Positions 30,672 to 41,019 of a stretch of 41,400 nt of DNA are shown here, one piece after another (the stretch's first letter is position 1; each line of letters opens with the position of its first letter). The notes below the pieces were generated by a model. That model worked only from the letters and a program-made list of their open reading frames with translations, was not told the DNA's origin and made no database searches. The position numbers and the translations under genes were made by a program. The stretch is taken from the NCBI GenBank assembly GCA_032718475.1, contig JAUCBJ010002213.1:1-41400 (forward strand), read 5' to 3'. The stretch comes from Nemertoderma westbladi. Taxonomy: Eukaryota > Xenacoelomorpha > Nemertodermatida > Nemertodermatidae.

Positions 30672-31737
30672 TTTGGGGTTTGCTGAAGAGATTTTAGAAG
30701 AAGAGAGATGGCAATTAAATAGTCAATATTTCCCGTCAAAGATAGGAGGTTATCCCGCATGGCTCGATCTGAAAGACATACTGGGACCAGAATCATTAGC
30801 TTGTCACATTTGCAAAGAACCTTGCATCTTCCTCCTGCAGTTGTATGCACCTGGATCTAGGAACTCAGCTTTTCATCGAAGCGTGTATTTGTTTTGCTGT
30901 CACAATGTTGATTGCTATTCTAAACCCAATGACTCTTCACCATTCCGTGTATTTAGATGCCAATTAGCGATAGCGAATACTTTCTACCCAGAAGTACCAC
31001 CCAGCTTAGAGACGCCACCCAGTAGTTTTATACTCCCTAGTGACCACGGGGTAACTCTTTGTATAGTGTGCGGATGTAAGTCAACTAAAACCTGCGCCGG
31101 ATGTTCAAGGGCTAGCTACTGCTGCAAGGCGCATCAAACAATTGATTGGAAAAATGGCCATAAGCAAATGTGCACAACAGGACAACTACCGGTATGTCAG
31201 TACAATGTAGTATCTGGGATACTTTTCCCTGAGTTTAATTTGCTTTGCGATGAAGAACCAGTGGGCAATGATACAAACAATGGTGGAGATTCTCTGAAAA
31301 TTGATGATAATGCAAGTCAATTATTTGACATGGTCGCATCAAATTCTCAGGACCATGAAGCGGCGGGATTAGAATCAATAGCCAGGAAAGAGACTTCCGA
31401 AGATAAGGTGTTCAAGGCGGCAAAGAAGAGAATCTCGAGAGAACCTACACAGGTTCTGCGACATCAGTTGGCTGGTTCTCCGCTGTGGTTATCAGAGGAC
31501 CATTGTGCTAAAGAAATGGACATCCCTCCTTGCCCCTACTGCAACGCTGCAAGACACTTTGAGTTCCAGGTTATGCCGCATCTATTGAGTACGATGAAGG
31601 TGGATCGTGTGGGTTGTTCCATCGATTGGGCAACTTTGGTTGCGTACACTTGCTCGGAAAGTTGCAGCGAGGGTCCGGCTTACAAGGAGGAATATATCTG
31701 GAAGCAGGACTACTCTCATAAACTATTACAGTTATAG
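30643..31737 (+). CDS. pdcd2: PDCD2 (programmed cell death 2), single exon
   Basis: PDCD2 proteins act as chaperone-type factors for ribosomal protein uS5 (RPS2) in 40S subunit assembly. The protein is 364 aa, close to the usual length of about 340-350. The N-terminal half has the PDCD2 domain with paired Cys motifs (CHICKEPCIFLLQLYAP, YLFCCHNVDC). A MYND zinc finger lies at about residues 140-177 (CIVCGC, CAGCSRASYCC, CKAHQ, W, HKQMC). The PDCD2_C domain is about 290-364 (CPYCNAARHFEFQVMPHLL). I chose the ATG at 30643 because it begins the conserved PDCD2 N-terminus and has an A at -3; codons upstream in phase start only at TTG. There are no introns, unlike most animal PDCD2 genes. The frame is intact and probably functional. 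Confidence 0.93.
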   Translation: MLATHSAAVDLGFAEEILEEERWQLNSQYFPSKIGGYPAWLDLKDILGPESLACHICKEPCIFLLQLYAPGSRNSAFHRSVYLFCCHNVDCYSKPNDSSPFRVFRCQLAIANTFYPEVPPSLETPPSSFILPSDHGVTLCIVCGCKSTKTCAGCSRASYCCKAHQTIDWKNGHKQMCTTGQLPVCQYNVVSGILFPEFNLLCDEEPVGNDTNNGGDSLKIDDNASQLFDMVASNSQDHEAAGLESIARKETSEDKVFKAAKKRISREPTQVLRHQLAGSPLWLSEDHCAKEMDIPPCPYCNAARHFEFQVMPHLLSTMKVDRVGCSIDWATLVAYTCSESCSEGPAYKEEYIWKQDYSHKLLQL

Positions 31738-31861
31738 AACCTAGGCAATAATTGTATGGTACATACATACATATTACATTTAATTATATCAAATAATTCT
31801 ATATAGTGATTATTGCAGTATGTACTAACTTCCAATCTTCATTTTTGTTAACCTTTATAAA

Positions 31862-31867
31862 AATAAA
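31862..31867 (+). terminator. Polyadenylation signal for PDCD2
   Basis: AATAAA about 125 nt past the stop, with a second AATAAA shortly after. Its use is inferred. Confidence 0.5.
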
Positions 31868-32273
31868 GCAATAAAAATACAATTGCATTATTGTTAACCT
31901 TGTATTTCATGTTTTCATGCAAATGCTTATAAGAAAACAACCTTTCTTGTAATTGTGTAATATATTTTTATATTTTTTAAATATTTTTGGACAAACACGT
32001 TTAGTCATCAAAATTTGGAAAGAAAACGATGGTAGAAATATTTAACTAGAGATTTAATATCATATAACTAGAAAAAGTTGCGCTTCATCGTGGTATAAGT
32101 AGTAAGTATGTGAGGTATTAATTACTATGAGAGAGAATGTGGCAGCAATGAGATGTGTAATGTGTTAGCATCATTATTTCATAATGTTTTTTGTTTACAA
32201 AGATAGGCACGTCAGATTCTTGGCTATATACGGATACTTGTTTTAAATAGATTCACTGTCCGAGACAGGGGAA
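31868..32273. other. AT-rich spacer, nothing recognised
   Basis: No coding potential or repeat match found. It ends at the poly-G edge of the next element. Confidence 0.5.
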
Positions 32274-32503
32274 GGGGGGGGGGGGGGGGGGGGGACTTGA
32301 CGCAAATCCTATCTCAGGTCAATTAATATCTCGCCTCGATGCTTAAATAAAATTATCAATTTAGGGAAAGGAGCAGGTTACAGTGGCACATTATCAAAAA
32401 CAATAAACTAAAAGCAATATAACAGGTTGCAGTTTTATTTTTGAGAGTAATCAGCTTTATTTGTGTATTTGAATTGCGTCGGAAGTCACCCCCCCCCCCC
32501 CCC
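32274..32503 (+). mobile_element. Short R1-related element bounded by G21 and C15
   Basis: Left edge: G21 (32274-32294), then acttgacgcaaat. Right edge: gaattgcgtcggaagtca, then C15 (32489-32503). The edges are imperfect inverted repeats (G run, optional T, GACTT, GACGCAA). The inside, 32350-32450, is the R1 second block. This suggests that R1 is an element family whose tips are poly-G. Confidence 0.6.
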
Positions 32504-32593
32504 ATATCTATGCATCTGGTGGTGTACCCCATGCCGGCAAATAACAAGTATGGAATGTAAAAAGATATTCAGTCCATTCCTCCATGTAGCAGA

Positions 32594-32684
32594 TAGGGGG
32601 GAGACTGGACGCAATAAAAATACATTCCTCTCCAGGGGAAATTGGACGCAAATAACTGCTAATTACTCTCAAAAATAACCGTAA
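32594..32684 (-). repeat. Inverted partial copy of the R1 end
   Basis: The plus strand reads ggggggagactggacgcaat, then cctctccaggggaaattggacgcaaata. This is the reverse complement of R1 sequence at 4530-4605 and 15510-15550 (tatttgcgtcgaattttccc, attgcgtccagtccccc). It lies 90 bp from the previous element in opposite orientation. Confidence 0.75.
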
Positions 32685-33543
32685 CGTAACGTAACGTAAC
32701 CGTACCGTTTCCGTAACGTAAACCGTAACGTAATAGTACTATAGTAATAGTAAATAATTTTACTGTATATTTTTTCCGTAAACCGTAACGTAATAGCGTA
32801 ATATTTTGTTTTAGCTACCAAGCAATCATTTTGGACAGAAAAGTAAATCTTTCGACAAAAAACTTTCACTTTCAGTTGGACGTTCTAGCTAATCAATATA
32901 AAGCTAAATGCTTTAATAGGTTTTGTTTGTCTGTACACGGTCTTCTTATAGCCAGCTTCCTGCCTTCTCCAGTTATATATTTATGATGGAGTTTTAATTA
33001 ATAATTAATTAATAATTAAATTAAGTTTTAATAATTAATGTTAGGCTAACTAGGGCTACTGACTGAACTATTTATACTGAGTCTCTGCTCTATCCTAGCT
33101 GTAGCCTATAACAACGCAGTATGCTGTTGTAATGGTATAGATCATATATTAACAGGACAGGTCAGCAGGTTACATGGTAGGCCTACAGGGCCACCGCTAC
33201 CTGTATGTCTTATTATGACAACCTATTACAACACAAGCCAAGCCGTTCTACCAATTTAAAGATATTTTTACGTTAAGTTAATTTGCAATTTCAAAACATT
33301 GAAACTATAATTTTCCGATTTTCAGACAAAAATAGGATGAAACTTTAAATATATCTTTGTGGTCCTATAGCAATCTGAACCGGTTATTACGTTACGGTAT
33401 TTTCGGTAATACGCAATTATTTTTTCGGAATACAGTAACGTGTAACGTAATTTGAAAATTATTTCGTAATGTAATATCGTAACGTAAAATGTTCAGATTT
33501 TCAACCGTATCGTAACGTAATACCGTAACGTAACGTAACGTAA
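32683..33543. repeat. Region bounded by two (CGTAA)n pentamer tracts
   Basis: Tracts at about 32683-32745 (with a weaker continuation to 32800) and 33390-33543 are both built of cgtaa in the same orientation, with interruptions. The DNA between (about 590 bp) is AT-rich without coding potential. It may be one element with pentamer ends, or two independent expansions. Confidence 0.6.
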
Positions 33544-33860
33544 AACATCCGTGCCTCCAGGTATGCTACACACTGCTGAAAGATCCAACAATGCAATAAT
33601 GTATAGGGTTGACTTTGTATTAATCATTAATTAGCATTAGATGATTAGCTCCTACTACTACATGCAGTCTGTCCAATTTACTGGTACCAGAACTCTTCCT
33701 TTCCTATTGGTGGTAAATTCAAAATGTTTTAATTGTTTTGGTACAGCTATTTTGTATGCTTATGCTACTATAACTTCACATTAACTTACGTTTTAGTGGT
33801 CGTGTTTTCTAGACTATATCAGATAAACTTTTAGATTGTATTGCTTTTGCTTTTAATACC

Positions 33861-35721
33861 ATGTCGTCATTTGAAAAGGCGAAACTGGTTCGGCAAGAGA
33901 GACATCTAGAAGATATTAATGCTATGCTTTCAAGACTGAAATTATTAACGCCACAGGAACTGCAGCAATCCGAAGCTATAGCAACCCGATACTGTAATCA
34001 CATCCAAGCCAACGTTGAGTACTCCAGGATTATAGTGCATGTGGATATGGATTCGTTCTACGCCAGTGTTGAGATGAGAGACAACCCCGAACTTCGTGAC
34101 AAACCTATAGCCGTGGGGGGCAACAGTATGCTGTGCACTGCGAACTATAAGGCCCGAGAATTTGGCGTAAGATCGGCCATGCCAGGGTACCTCGCTAAGG
34201 AAAAGTGTCCCGATTTAATGATAGTTCCGGTTTCCATGGATAAATATATAGCAGTAAGCCACCAAGTTTCGAAGCGTTTTTCCTGAATTTGATCCCAATT
34301 TTGATATGGTGGGGGTGGATGAAGGTTACCTGGACATAACGGAATATGCCAAAAACCGACCGCAGATGGAGATCGAAGAAATCGTTAATGATATTCGTAG
34401 TAAAGTGTTTGGTAAAGTTAATCTCACATGCAGCGCTGGCATTGCGATCAATAAAACACTAGCAAAAGTTTGCTCCAATTTAAATAAACCAAACGGACAA
34501 TTTCGCCTTCCAAGCAACCCAACAGATATTTCTACATTTTTATTTGATCTTAATGTAAAGAAAATGCCTGGTATCGGCCCTGTTACTCAACAACGACTGG
34601 CGGCATTGAATATAAACAGATGTGGTGAATTGCTCGACAAGAAAGACCAAATATTTTCCTTGTTCACAGCACACACTGCGGAATTTTTAATGGACTGCGC
34701 TCTGGGAATAGGGGGCAACATGACCAACACGAGTTACGAACGGAAATCAATTGGCACAGAATCGACGTTTCAACCAACTCAGTCTGTTGGTTTGTTCCAT
34801 CGGCATTTGACTCCAATGTGCGATGAGATTGCTGACTGGCTGAAGAAGCATTGTATGCGAGCAAAGACGATTACCCTAGTCTTCAAAGACTGCGATTTTC
34901 AACGCGGTTCTCGTGGTAAAACCATCCCTTCGGGGGTGGTTACAGCTGATGATATATTCAAAATTGTAAAAAAATTACTTCATGATTTAATCATGAACAG
35001 CAAAGGAATTAAACTGCGTCTACTCGGGGTGAGGGGATCGAAACTGGTGGATATTTCGCCCAGCAAAGGGCTTCTAAACATGTATATAAAATGCGGTCAG
35101 GATACAAATAAAGAAGAGTCATCAAACACTAGTACTTCAGAAATCGCGAGCAACAATTCATACAATACTGGAAGAAATGATAAAAATATTTTAGATATTA
35201 ATGCGTCTGAAGAGTGTGACATTGAGATTATAGAGGAATGCTCCAATCTCGACAGAGAGATAGACCGGGTAGCAAAATCAAAGGTTGATATGCCTAATAA
35301 GTTGTGTTTGGCAGAGCGGAGCGCCGATATTAATATGACTTCTTCATCATCTGATGTGGAACAAATTTGTCATGATAATAGGAAACGTCAAATGGTATGT
35401 CCTGTGTGTGGCGTAATAATGGTAACACGAGTGGATAGACTTACAGAACACATTGATTGGTGCCTCAACAGATCAGCTATAGCTAATGCTTTGGAAGAAA
35501 TTAATAATTCTTCAGTGCAAGGTGTTGTTGGTCCTCGGCAATCTTCATCTGATGTTGACATTAACAAACTCAAGCCTGCCAGCCTTAAGGGAACGAATCG
35601 CAGTGGAACTAGTACGGAAATTACTAAGGGATTGAAACGTGGCCCAACTAGTAGACCCACAGAAACGAATCTTAGTAACAAAAGACAACGAACAATGGAC
35701 ACATATTTACTACAGGAGTAA
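33861..35721 (+). pseudogene. polk: DNA polymerase kappa, single exon with one frameshift
   Basis: Pol kappa is the Y-family translesion polymerase of the DinB branch. 33861-34286 encodes the N-clasp and the first palm part ([14 protein letters not shown], first catalytic Asp). The rest continues in the +1 frame from about 34279: VGVDEGYLD (second catalytic pair), CSAGIAINKTLAKVCSNLNK, KKMPGIGPVTQQRL (helix-hairpin-helix), and the little finger. A UBZ zinc finger lies near 35399-35467 (CPVCGVIM, H, WCL). The last residues form a PIP-like motif (QRTMDTYLL). The shift falls in T5 at 34277-34281; with four T the spacing to DPNF fits the family exactly. It could be a sequencing error, an allele or a true lesion. 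The length without the shift is about 619 aa, shorter than vertebrate Pol kappa, with one UBZ rather than two. No introns. Confidence 0.9.
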
Positions 35722-35938
35722 TACTACCTACTATGCTGCAATATGTAGTGCTTTCGAGTTTGTCAAACGATTTTAAATTATACTTGTCCGATAGCATCCA
35801 TGCGTGACTACATCATGGAATATAATGTCGTAATTCAGTCTCTCGACATCCCCCCCCCCCGCCCTCGTGGCCCCTTTTTCTAAATCTTAATGAGATTTGA
35901 AAAATAATTTTTTTATTTTCGTTTCTATCTTTAGCTGT
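35722..35938. other. 3' flank of polk with a C11 run
   Basis: C11 at 35850-35860. No clear AATAAA was seen just past the stop. Confidence 0.4.
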
Positions 35939-36278
35939 GAGTGTTTATTAGGACTCACCCACTAAGGGAGAAGGAAAGACTTGTATACAATTTGGGGATT
36001 CCAAGTCACTGAATTAAGACACTATATATCAGGACTTGGTCATGATGTGGAGCGGAGGAGGATAAAAAAAATTAAATATTGTAGAAAAACCAATCGATTT
36101 AAGAATCATGAGTGTTTATTAGGACTCACCCACTAAGGGAGAAGGAAAGACTTGTATACAATTTGGGGATTCCAAGTCACTGAATTAAGACACTATATAT
36201 CAGGACTTGGTCATGATGTGGAGCGGAGGAGGATAAAAAAAATTAAATATTGTAGAAAAACCAATCGATTTAAGAATC
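35939..36278 (+). repeat. Identical 171-bp tandem duplication
   Basis: Copies begin at 35939 and 36110 (gagtgtttattaggactcac and so on) and run to aagaatc at 36107 and 36278. By eye no difference separates them over about 169 bp, so the duplication is recent or an assembly artefact. Confidence 0.95.
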
Positions 36279-36465
36279 GACAACCTATTATATTTCCATA
36301 AAGATAATTTATTAGTGAACGTGTGAACCACGAAACACCGAAGGCCCCTATATCTTGGCTGCAACACTAACTCCCAATGGTTGAACACTATAACTATCCA
36401 ATCCTCTCTTTACTCCTCCAGCACAGCCAAGTCCTCATTGATTTCTCCGCATGGTTTAACTCTAT

Positions 36466-37697
36466 TTGGCCCGGGGGGGGGGGGGGTCATTTTATAAATT
36501 TTTTGTAATTTATCTTTATCTTAGAGTCAGGTTTGTGGGGAAAACTGTGATTTAGTGACTTTTCCTAAAATTTAATGGGCTATCCAACAAATCAAACCCC
36601 ATTTACATGGCTATGCTAGTTTTCGTTCTGCGGTCCCTTTCTGGCACCCATCTCTAGTATTTTTCGTGATAAAATTTTCAAAAGTTTTTATAATTCACTA
36701 AAATAAATTTGTTTGCGGTATACAGTCTAGCAGTTTTTTTTGGACGCTGTTCTTGATTATTGAACTCAAATATAAAATTCTAGAAAATTGTTTGGTAATT
36801 TTGAATCGGGGCACGAAAAAAGTATATACTGCAAATGTGATAATGAGAAATCACCACGAAATTAGATTAACCTTATGACCATATAGGTTTTTGGTATGCT
36901 GATCACGAATATGACACTGAAATATATCATCGTCCATTATTAATTAGATCATTTTAGGATATGTGTCAATGTGCGCACGAAAAATACAAGTAGGCCTAAA
37001 TAATTAGATTATATATACTACATTAATTAGAATTAATTTTATAAATCAAAAAACAATACTAAATAAACCTGATTTTTAGACGTTCAAGGTTTTCTGGGAC
37101 GCTGATCACGAATATGACACTCAAAAAATATCGTATTATTAAACCAAATTAGATTTTTGCCGTTTGAAATTTTATGCTACTTGTATTTTTTGTCCCAACA
37201 GACAAGCATCAAAACTGATAGTTACATTACCACTTTTTTTTAACGAGTTGTATCGTGATCAGCGACCTAGAAAACCAGTATAGCTTCAGAATTACCAAAC
37301 CAATAGCAGAATTTAAGAGTTTATGTATAATTTTATGCTACTTGTATTTTTCGTTTTGGGGCACAAGAATAGCAACAAAATTGGGTTTGAGTTACCAGAA
37401 ATATTTATAACTAGTGCCATCGTGATCAGCGACCTCGAATACCTGTATACTTTCAGAATTATCAAACAAAACACAAAATGTCTTAGTTTGACATGTTTTA
37501 CTTGTATTTTTCATCCTGGGGGGTCAATATAGCACCAAAAATGATAGTTGCGTTGTCAGAAAATATTTTAAACAAGTTTTATCGTGATCAGCGACCTCGA
37601 AAACCCTTATACTATCAAAATTGTAAATTTTTAGCCAAGATCTGAAATATTTCTAACTAAAATGACCCCCCCCCCCCCCCCCCCCCCCGGGGCCAAT
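36466..37697. mobile_element. Fold-back element with poly-G tips and about 165-bp subrepeats
   Basis: Outer tips: left ttggccc, G14 (36473-36486), tcatttta; right taaaatga, C23 (37666-37688), ggggccaa. These are reverse complements. Inside, a subrepeat marked by tcgtgatcagcgacct occurs at 37253, 37420 and 37582 in plus orientation, and its reverse complement gctgatcacga occurs at 36898 and 37101. Companion phrases (cttgtatttttcg, ttcagaattaccaaa) flip the same way. So inverted arms are built of tandem units, as in Foldback-type elements. No transposase was seen. Confidence 0.7.
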
Positions 37698-38070
37698 TAC
37701 GTTGTAAAATAGCCCGGGTCAGATGGGTTTAAGTACAGTAACTTAGTTCTCAATCTTATCTGTTACTTGCAAGGCGAGAGAACGCCGCACTAACTTCCAA
37801 GGGTAGACTAACTTCCAGTGGGACTAGACTGGAAGACTGGCTCCGGGGAAGATATTTCCAACCCACATCCAATTCTAGATTGGATTCCCCGGAATGGAAG
37901 CACTTATCGGCTGATATATTAAAAACGATAATTAACAACAGACTCTTTATTTACCCGGCCTTCGGCCGTCAGTATTTCCCATCAACAGTTAACGTGGCGA
38001 CGTGTAGGAGCCACAATATGGCATACATTTGGTGTTTTTATTCGTTAATATTTTCACCTCAAAAAAGCAA
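37698..38070. other. Spacer between two fold-back structures
   Basis: No supported gene. A short perfect hairpin, cggccttcggccg, lies at about 37958-37970. The sequence actaacttccaagggtag/actaacttccagtggg forms a small direct repeat near 37789-37823. Confidence 0.45.
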
Positions 38071-38518
38071 TTTTTTACACATAATAAATGATTTTTTACG
38101 TGTAAAAAAATATTTTTTTACGTGTAAATAAATGATTTTTTACGCGTAATAAATGATTTTTTACGCGTAATAAATGATTTTTTTACGCGTAATAAATGAT
38201 TTTTTTACGCGTAATAAATGATTTTTTACGTATAAAAAAATATTTTTTTACATATAAAAAAATATTTTTTTACGTGTAAATAAATGATTTTTTTACGTGT
38301 AATAAATGATTTTTTTACGCGTAATAAATGATTTTTTTACGCGTAATAAATGATTTTTTTACGCGTAATAAATGATTTTTTTTACGCGTAATAAAATATT
38401 TTTTTTTACGCGTAATAAATGATTTTTTTACGCGTAATAAATGATTTTTTTACGCGTAATAAATGATTTTTTTACGCGTAATAAATGATTTTTTTACGCG
38501 TAATAAAATATTTTTTAC
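38071..38518 (+). repeat. ACGCGT minisatellite, left inverted arm
   Basis: Units of 20-23 bp, each with acgcgtaataaatgat and a run of 5-8 T. Units near the outer edge and near 38230-38280 carry acgtgta or acatata instead of acgcgta. Each standard unit has a MluI palindrome. Confidence 0.95.
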
Positions 38519-38964
38519 TTGGTATTCTATTGGTTATTTTGCCATTATTCTAGAATATAATTCTTCTCGAGGGACATTTAAATATTAATGTTTATTTTGT
38601 TTAAACCCCAAAATGCATATAATAACGACACTCACACTTAAGACAACTGCAACACTGCAGTGCTGGCTAGGTAGAGTACCGATGTGGTCCGGTTGTTATA
38701 AGAACTGATCCCCGTGAGTGAACGAATGAACGTCCTATTTTTGTCTGTCTTACTGGTAGTTGGTATTGCTTGGTTTGTTCAGATCAACCTTAATAAAACT
38801 GTACCCTAATAGGATTACTGAACTTAAGGTAGGAGGCCTACTGAAAGTAACAGAAACCGGTAGTTAGACTCAAAATAAACTATACTGGAATTAATAATAA
38901 TAGAAATACTACTGCAAACTGCAATAACCTGGTAGGCCTACTCATAATCTACAGTCTTGATGAA

Positions 38965-40368
38965 ATGGAAAGAGAACGAGGTGAATCAACCCAAACCTTC
39001 ATTTGTGAATGTGGTTTTGTCCTTAAGCCGCAGGATAGATATTGTTCTTCTTGTGGACAAACAACCACCAACATCAACACCAACCTGAGAGATTCTGTGA
39101 CAGTGGAAGCGGAACCATCAATCAATAGGCGAGGGTTGTTGCGTGAGCTTCAGAATGCATTTGCTCCTTATTCTCCAGCGGCAAATAGACCCTTTCAAAC
39201 CTTGTCAGGTATGAGTGGGCGATCTATTGGCATAGCGGGTACTAGTATTCCTACAGTTCGTAGTCAGAATCGGAATGTCATTAGGAGTCTTAGATCGCCG
39301 AGGGGTCGGCCTCAAATTATATGCTACAGTAAGCCGTTGATCGTAATTCGAGAGTTCAATCCTGGAGAACTACGGACTCTAAGAAAAGACTCCACAATAA
39401 AACATTCTGTGCTGTCTTTCGAAAAACACGACAGTGATGCAGTCATCAAATCAAAGGTCGTCGCTTGTTTAGAGGCGTATCCAGCATGTAATGCAAATTT
39501 CAAATTTGTTAAGGTCGTTAGCAAGATTGTTCAACCGATATCCGTAGAAAATGATTTTAAATTTGATGGAAAAGTTTTAAGTAGCCTTTACCCAGGTTCC
39601 AGAAACATTTATGTACAAATTCCTACAATGGAAAATCGAACAGATGATTCAAATCACCAAGATTCGGACGGTGATCCAGAATGTGTCTTTGAGTCTGATG
39701 CTGCTCCTGTACCTTTGAATGTTGTCTTAAGGGATAGAGCAGCTCTAAATTCTAGTAGTACAGTTCTTAATAACACGTCCGATGATGTATTTGTAATTTC
39801 GGATAGTGAGGACGAAAAGTACCGAAAAGTACCTGCAGCACCAGCAGAACTTGCTAATGCTAATGACTGTTCCCGCGAGTTTTGGGCTGACTTAAGTCTA
39901 TCGCGTCTAAGTAATCAGGAATTGGATAATATTTCGGCTATTCAATTTAGCTACATCTATGATGACACTTTGGACGTGTTTACTGATCCTGACGACTTTC
40001 AGAAAGTTCGAATACGGAGGCGGGTGTTAGTTCAAGATTTGCTAAAGGCCGTCCCAAAGTTAGATCCAACCCAAGGGATTTTGGTAACATTTTCAGGGGA
40101 GCCAGGATGTGACCAAGGCGGATTGCGGCATGATCTTTTTGGATCGTTTATCAGCAATGTTGATTTTTATATTGATTTATATTATTTTATATATATTTAT
40201 GTTGATTTTTCAATGTTAAACAGGGGTCGTCCAGGCCCAGATGACGTGTTTTCAGATCTAAAATGGCGGACTGAAGCGGTTAGAGCTGGAACACTTGCCA
40301 GCAAAGTACAGCATGGAGTGACCTCAACTGTAGTTGCGGAAACTGAGCAGCGAAGTTGTTGTAGATAA
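38965..40368 (+). CDS. HECT-like protein with N-terminal zinc ribbon and SUMO-interaction-like motif
   Basis: 467 aa from ATG 38965. Residues 14-31 form a Cys4 ribbon (CECGFVLKPQDRYCSSCG). Residues about 275-284 read VFVISDSEDE, a hydrophobic core plus acidic tail typical of SUMO-interacting motifs. Residues about 345-392 (RRRVLVQDLLKAVPKLDP, ILVTFSGEPGCDQGGLRHDLF) match the beginning of a HECT domain of the G2E3-like kind found in many invertebrates. HECT enzymes transfer ubiquitin through a C-lobe cysteine, which is absent here. After about 40156 the frame enters AT-rich sequence and then unrelated-looking residues, so the domain is truncated or continues after an unseen exon. GT at 40159 and AG at 40223 flank that AT-rich stretch, but the donor is poor and the phase gives a stop. 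Confidence 0.65.
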   Translation: MERERGESTQTFICECGFVLKPQDRYCSSCGQTTTNINTNLRDSVTVEAEPSINRRGLLRELQNAFAPYSPAANRPFQTLSGMSGRSIGIAGTSIPTVRSQNRNVIRSLRSPRGRPQIICYSKPLIVIREFNPGELRTLRKDSTIKHSVLSFEKHDSDAVIKSKVVACLEAYPACNANFKFVKVVSKIVQPISVENDFKFDGKVLSSLYPGSRNIYVQIPTMENRTDDSNHQDSDGDPECVFESDAAPVPLNVVLRDRAALNSSSTVLNNTSDDVFVISDSEDEKYRKVPAAPAELANANDCSREFWADLSLSRLSNQELDNISAIQFSYIYDDTLDVFTDPDDFQKVRIRRRVLVQDLLKAVPKLDPTQGILVTFSGEPGCDQGGLRHDLFGSFISNVDFYIDLYYFIYIYVDFSMLNRGRPGPDDVFSDLKWRTEAVRAGTLASKVQHGVTSTVVAETEQRSCCR

Positions 40369-40463
40369 TCAAGACACTGCGTTCCAGCCTCATTACTTAC
40401 ATAGTTTATATCATTGATTAATGATAAGCGCCCAGAGAGGTTCTCCAGTCGCATTAATAACAT
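40197..40463 (-). CDS. Unrecognised minus-strand frame overlapping the HECT-like tail
   Basis: 88 codons from ATG 40463. The first part (LSGRLSLINDINYVSNEAG, then CLDYLQQLRCSVS) reads more like a folded protein than the opposite strand does over the same bases. An in-frame GTAAGT occurs within it and could be a splice donor instead. No family was recognised. Coding is doubtful. Confidence 0.25.
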   Translation of the reverse strand: MLLMRLENLSGRLSLINDINYVSNEAGTQCLDYLQQLRCSVSATTVEVTPCCTLLASVPALTASVRHFRSENTSSGPGRPLFNIEKST

Positions 40464-41019
40464 TTCCTTATAATCGGAATCAAGTGGTCTCGAAGTGGTC
40501 GGACTAGGAATATTTGTATTCTGCTGCAGTTAATCTAAATTCGGGGACAGTTTTTCAAACATGATAACCGTTTCAATTTTAAATCTCCCACGGGAAATAA
40601 TTACTTTCTAGAATAATGGAGATCCCGGCCAAAAGAATCGACACCTCATAACTCGAGTAACTGTCCATGGTTTCCATTGGAAAATATGCCGAAATAAAAC
40701 CCCCTTTCACGAACTTGGGGATGCCTGCACCTGTATCTACTGCGGGGGTCCTGCTTCCAACCGGCTCCATGCTATTAGATGTGCGAGTTGCCCTCACCTA
40801 TCCCTTCTAGGAAGCCTCTAGTTCTGTCTTCGGATTATTCCCTTTTAGTATTATTTTTACCTATTATATTTTAAATTATTTTAATTTCGTATTTTAAAGT
40901 ACACTGTATAATACTAATAGTTAATTAAATAAAACATAACCTGTTACCCCGCTCGGGGTGTTAATAAAAAAAAAGAATAATGGAGATATAACCAATAGAA
41001 TAAAAAAAGAATTAAAAAG
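40464..41019. other. Inner right flank of the fold-back structure
   Basis: No supported gene. Open frames on both strands at about 40579-40800 have protein-like stretches on each strand, and I cannot decide between them. A small hairpin (accccgctcggggt) lies at about 40946-40959. Inverted matches to the left flank lie at 40606-40619 and 40974-41002. Confidence 0.4.

Noticed and set aside
40159-40223. 65-bp intron in the HECT-like gene
   Set aside because: AT-rich with GT and AG ends, but the donor is non-consensus, and removing it in phase leads to a stop within seven codons.
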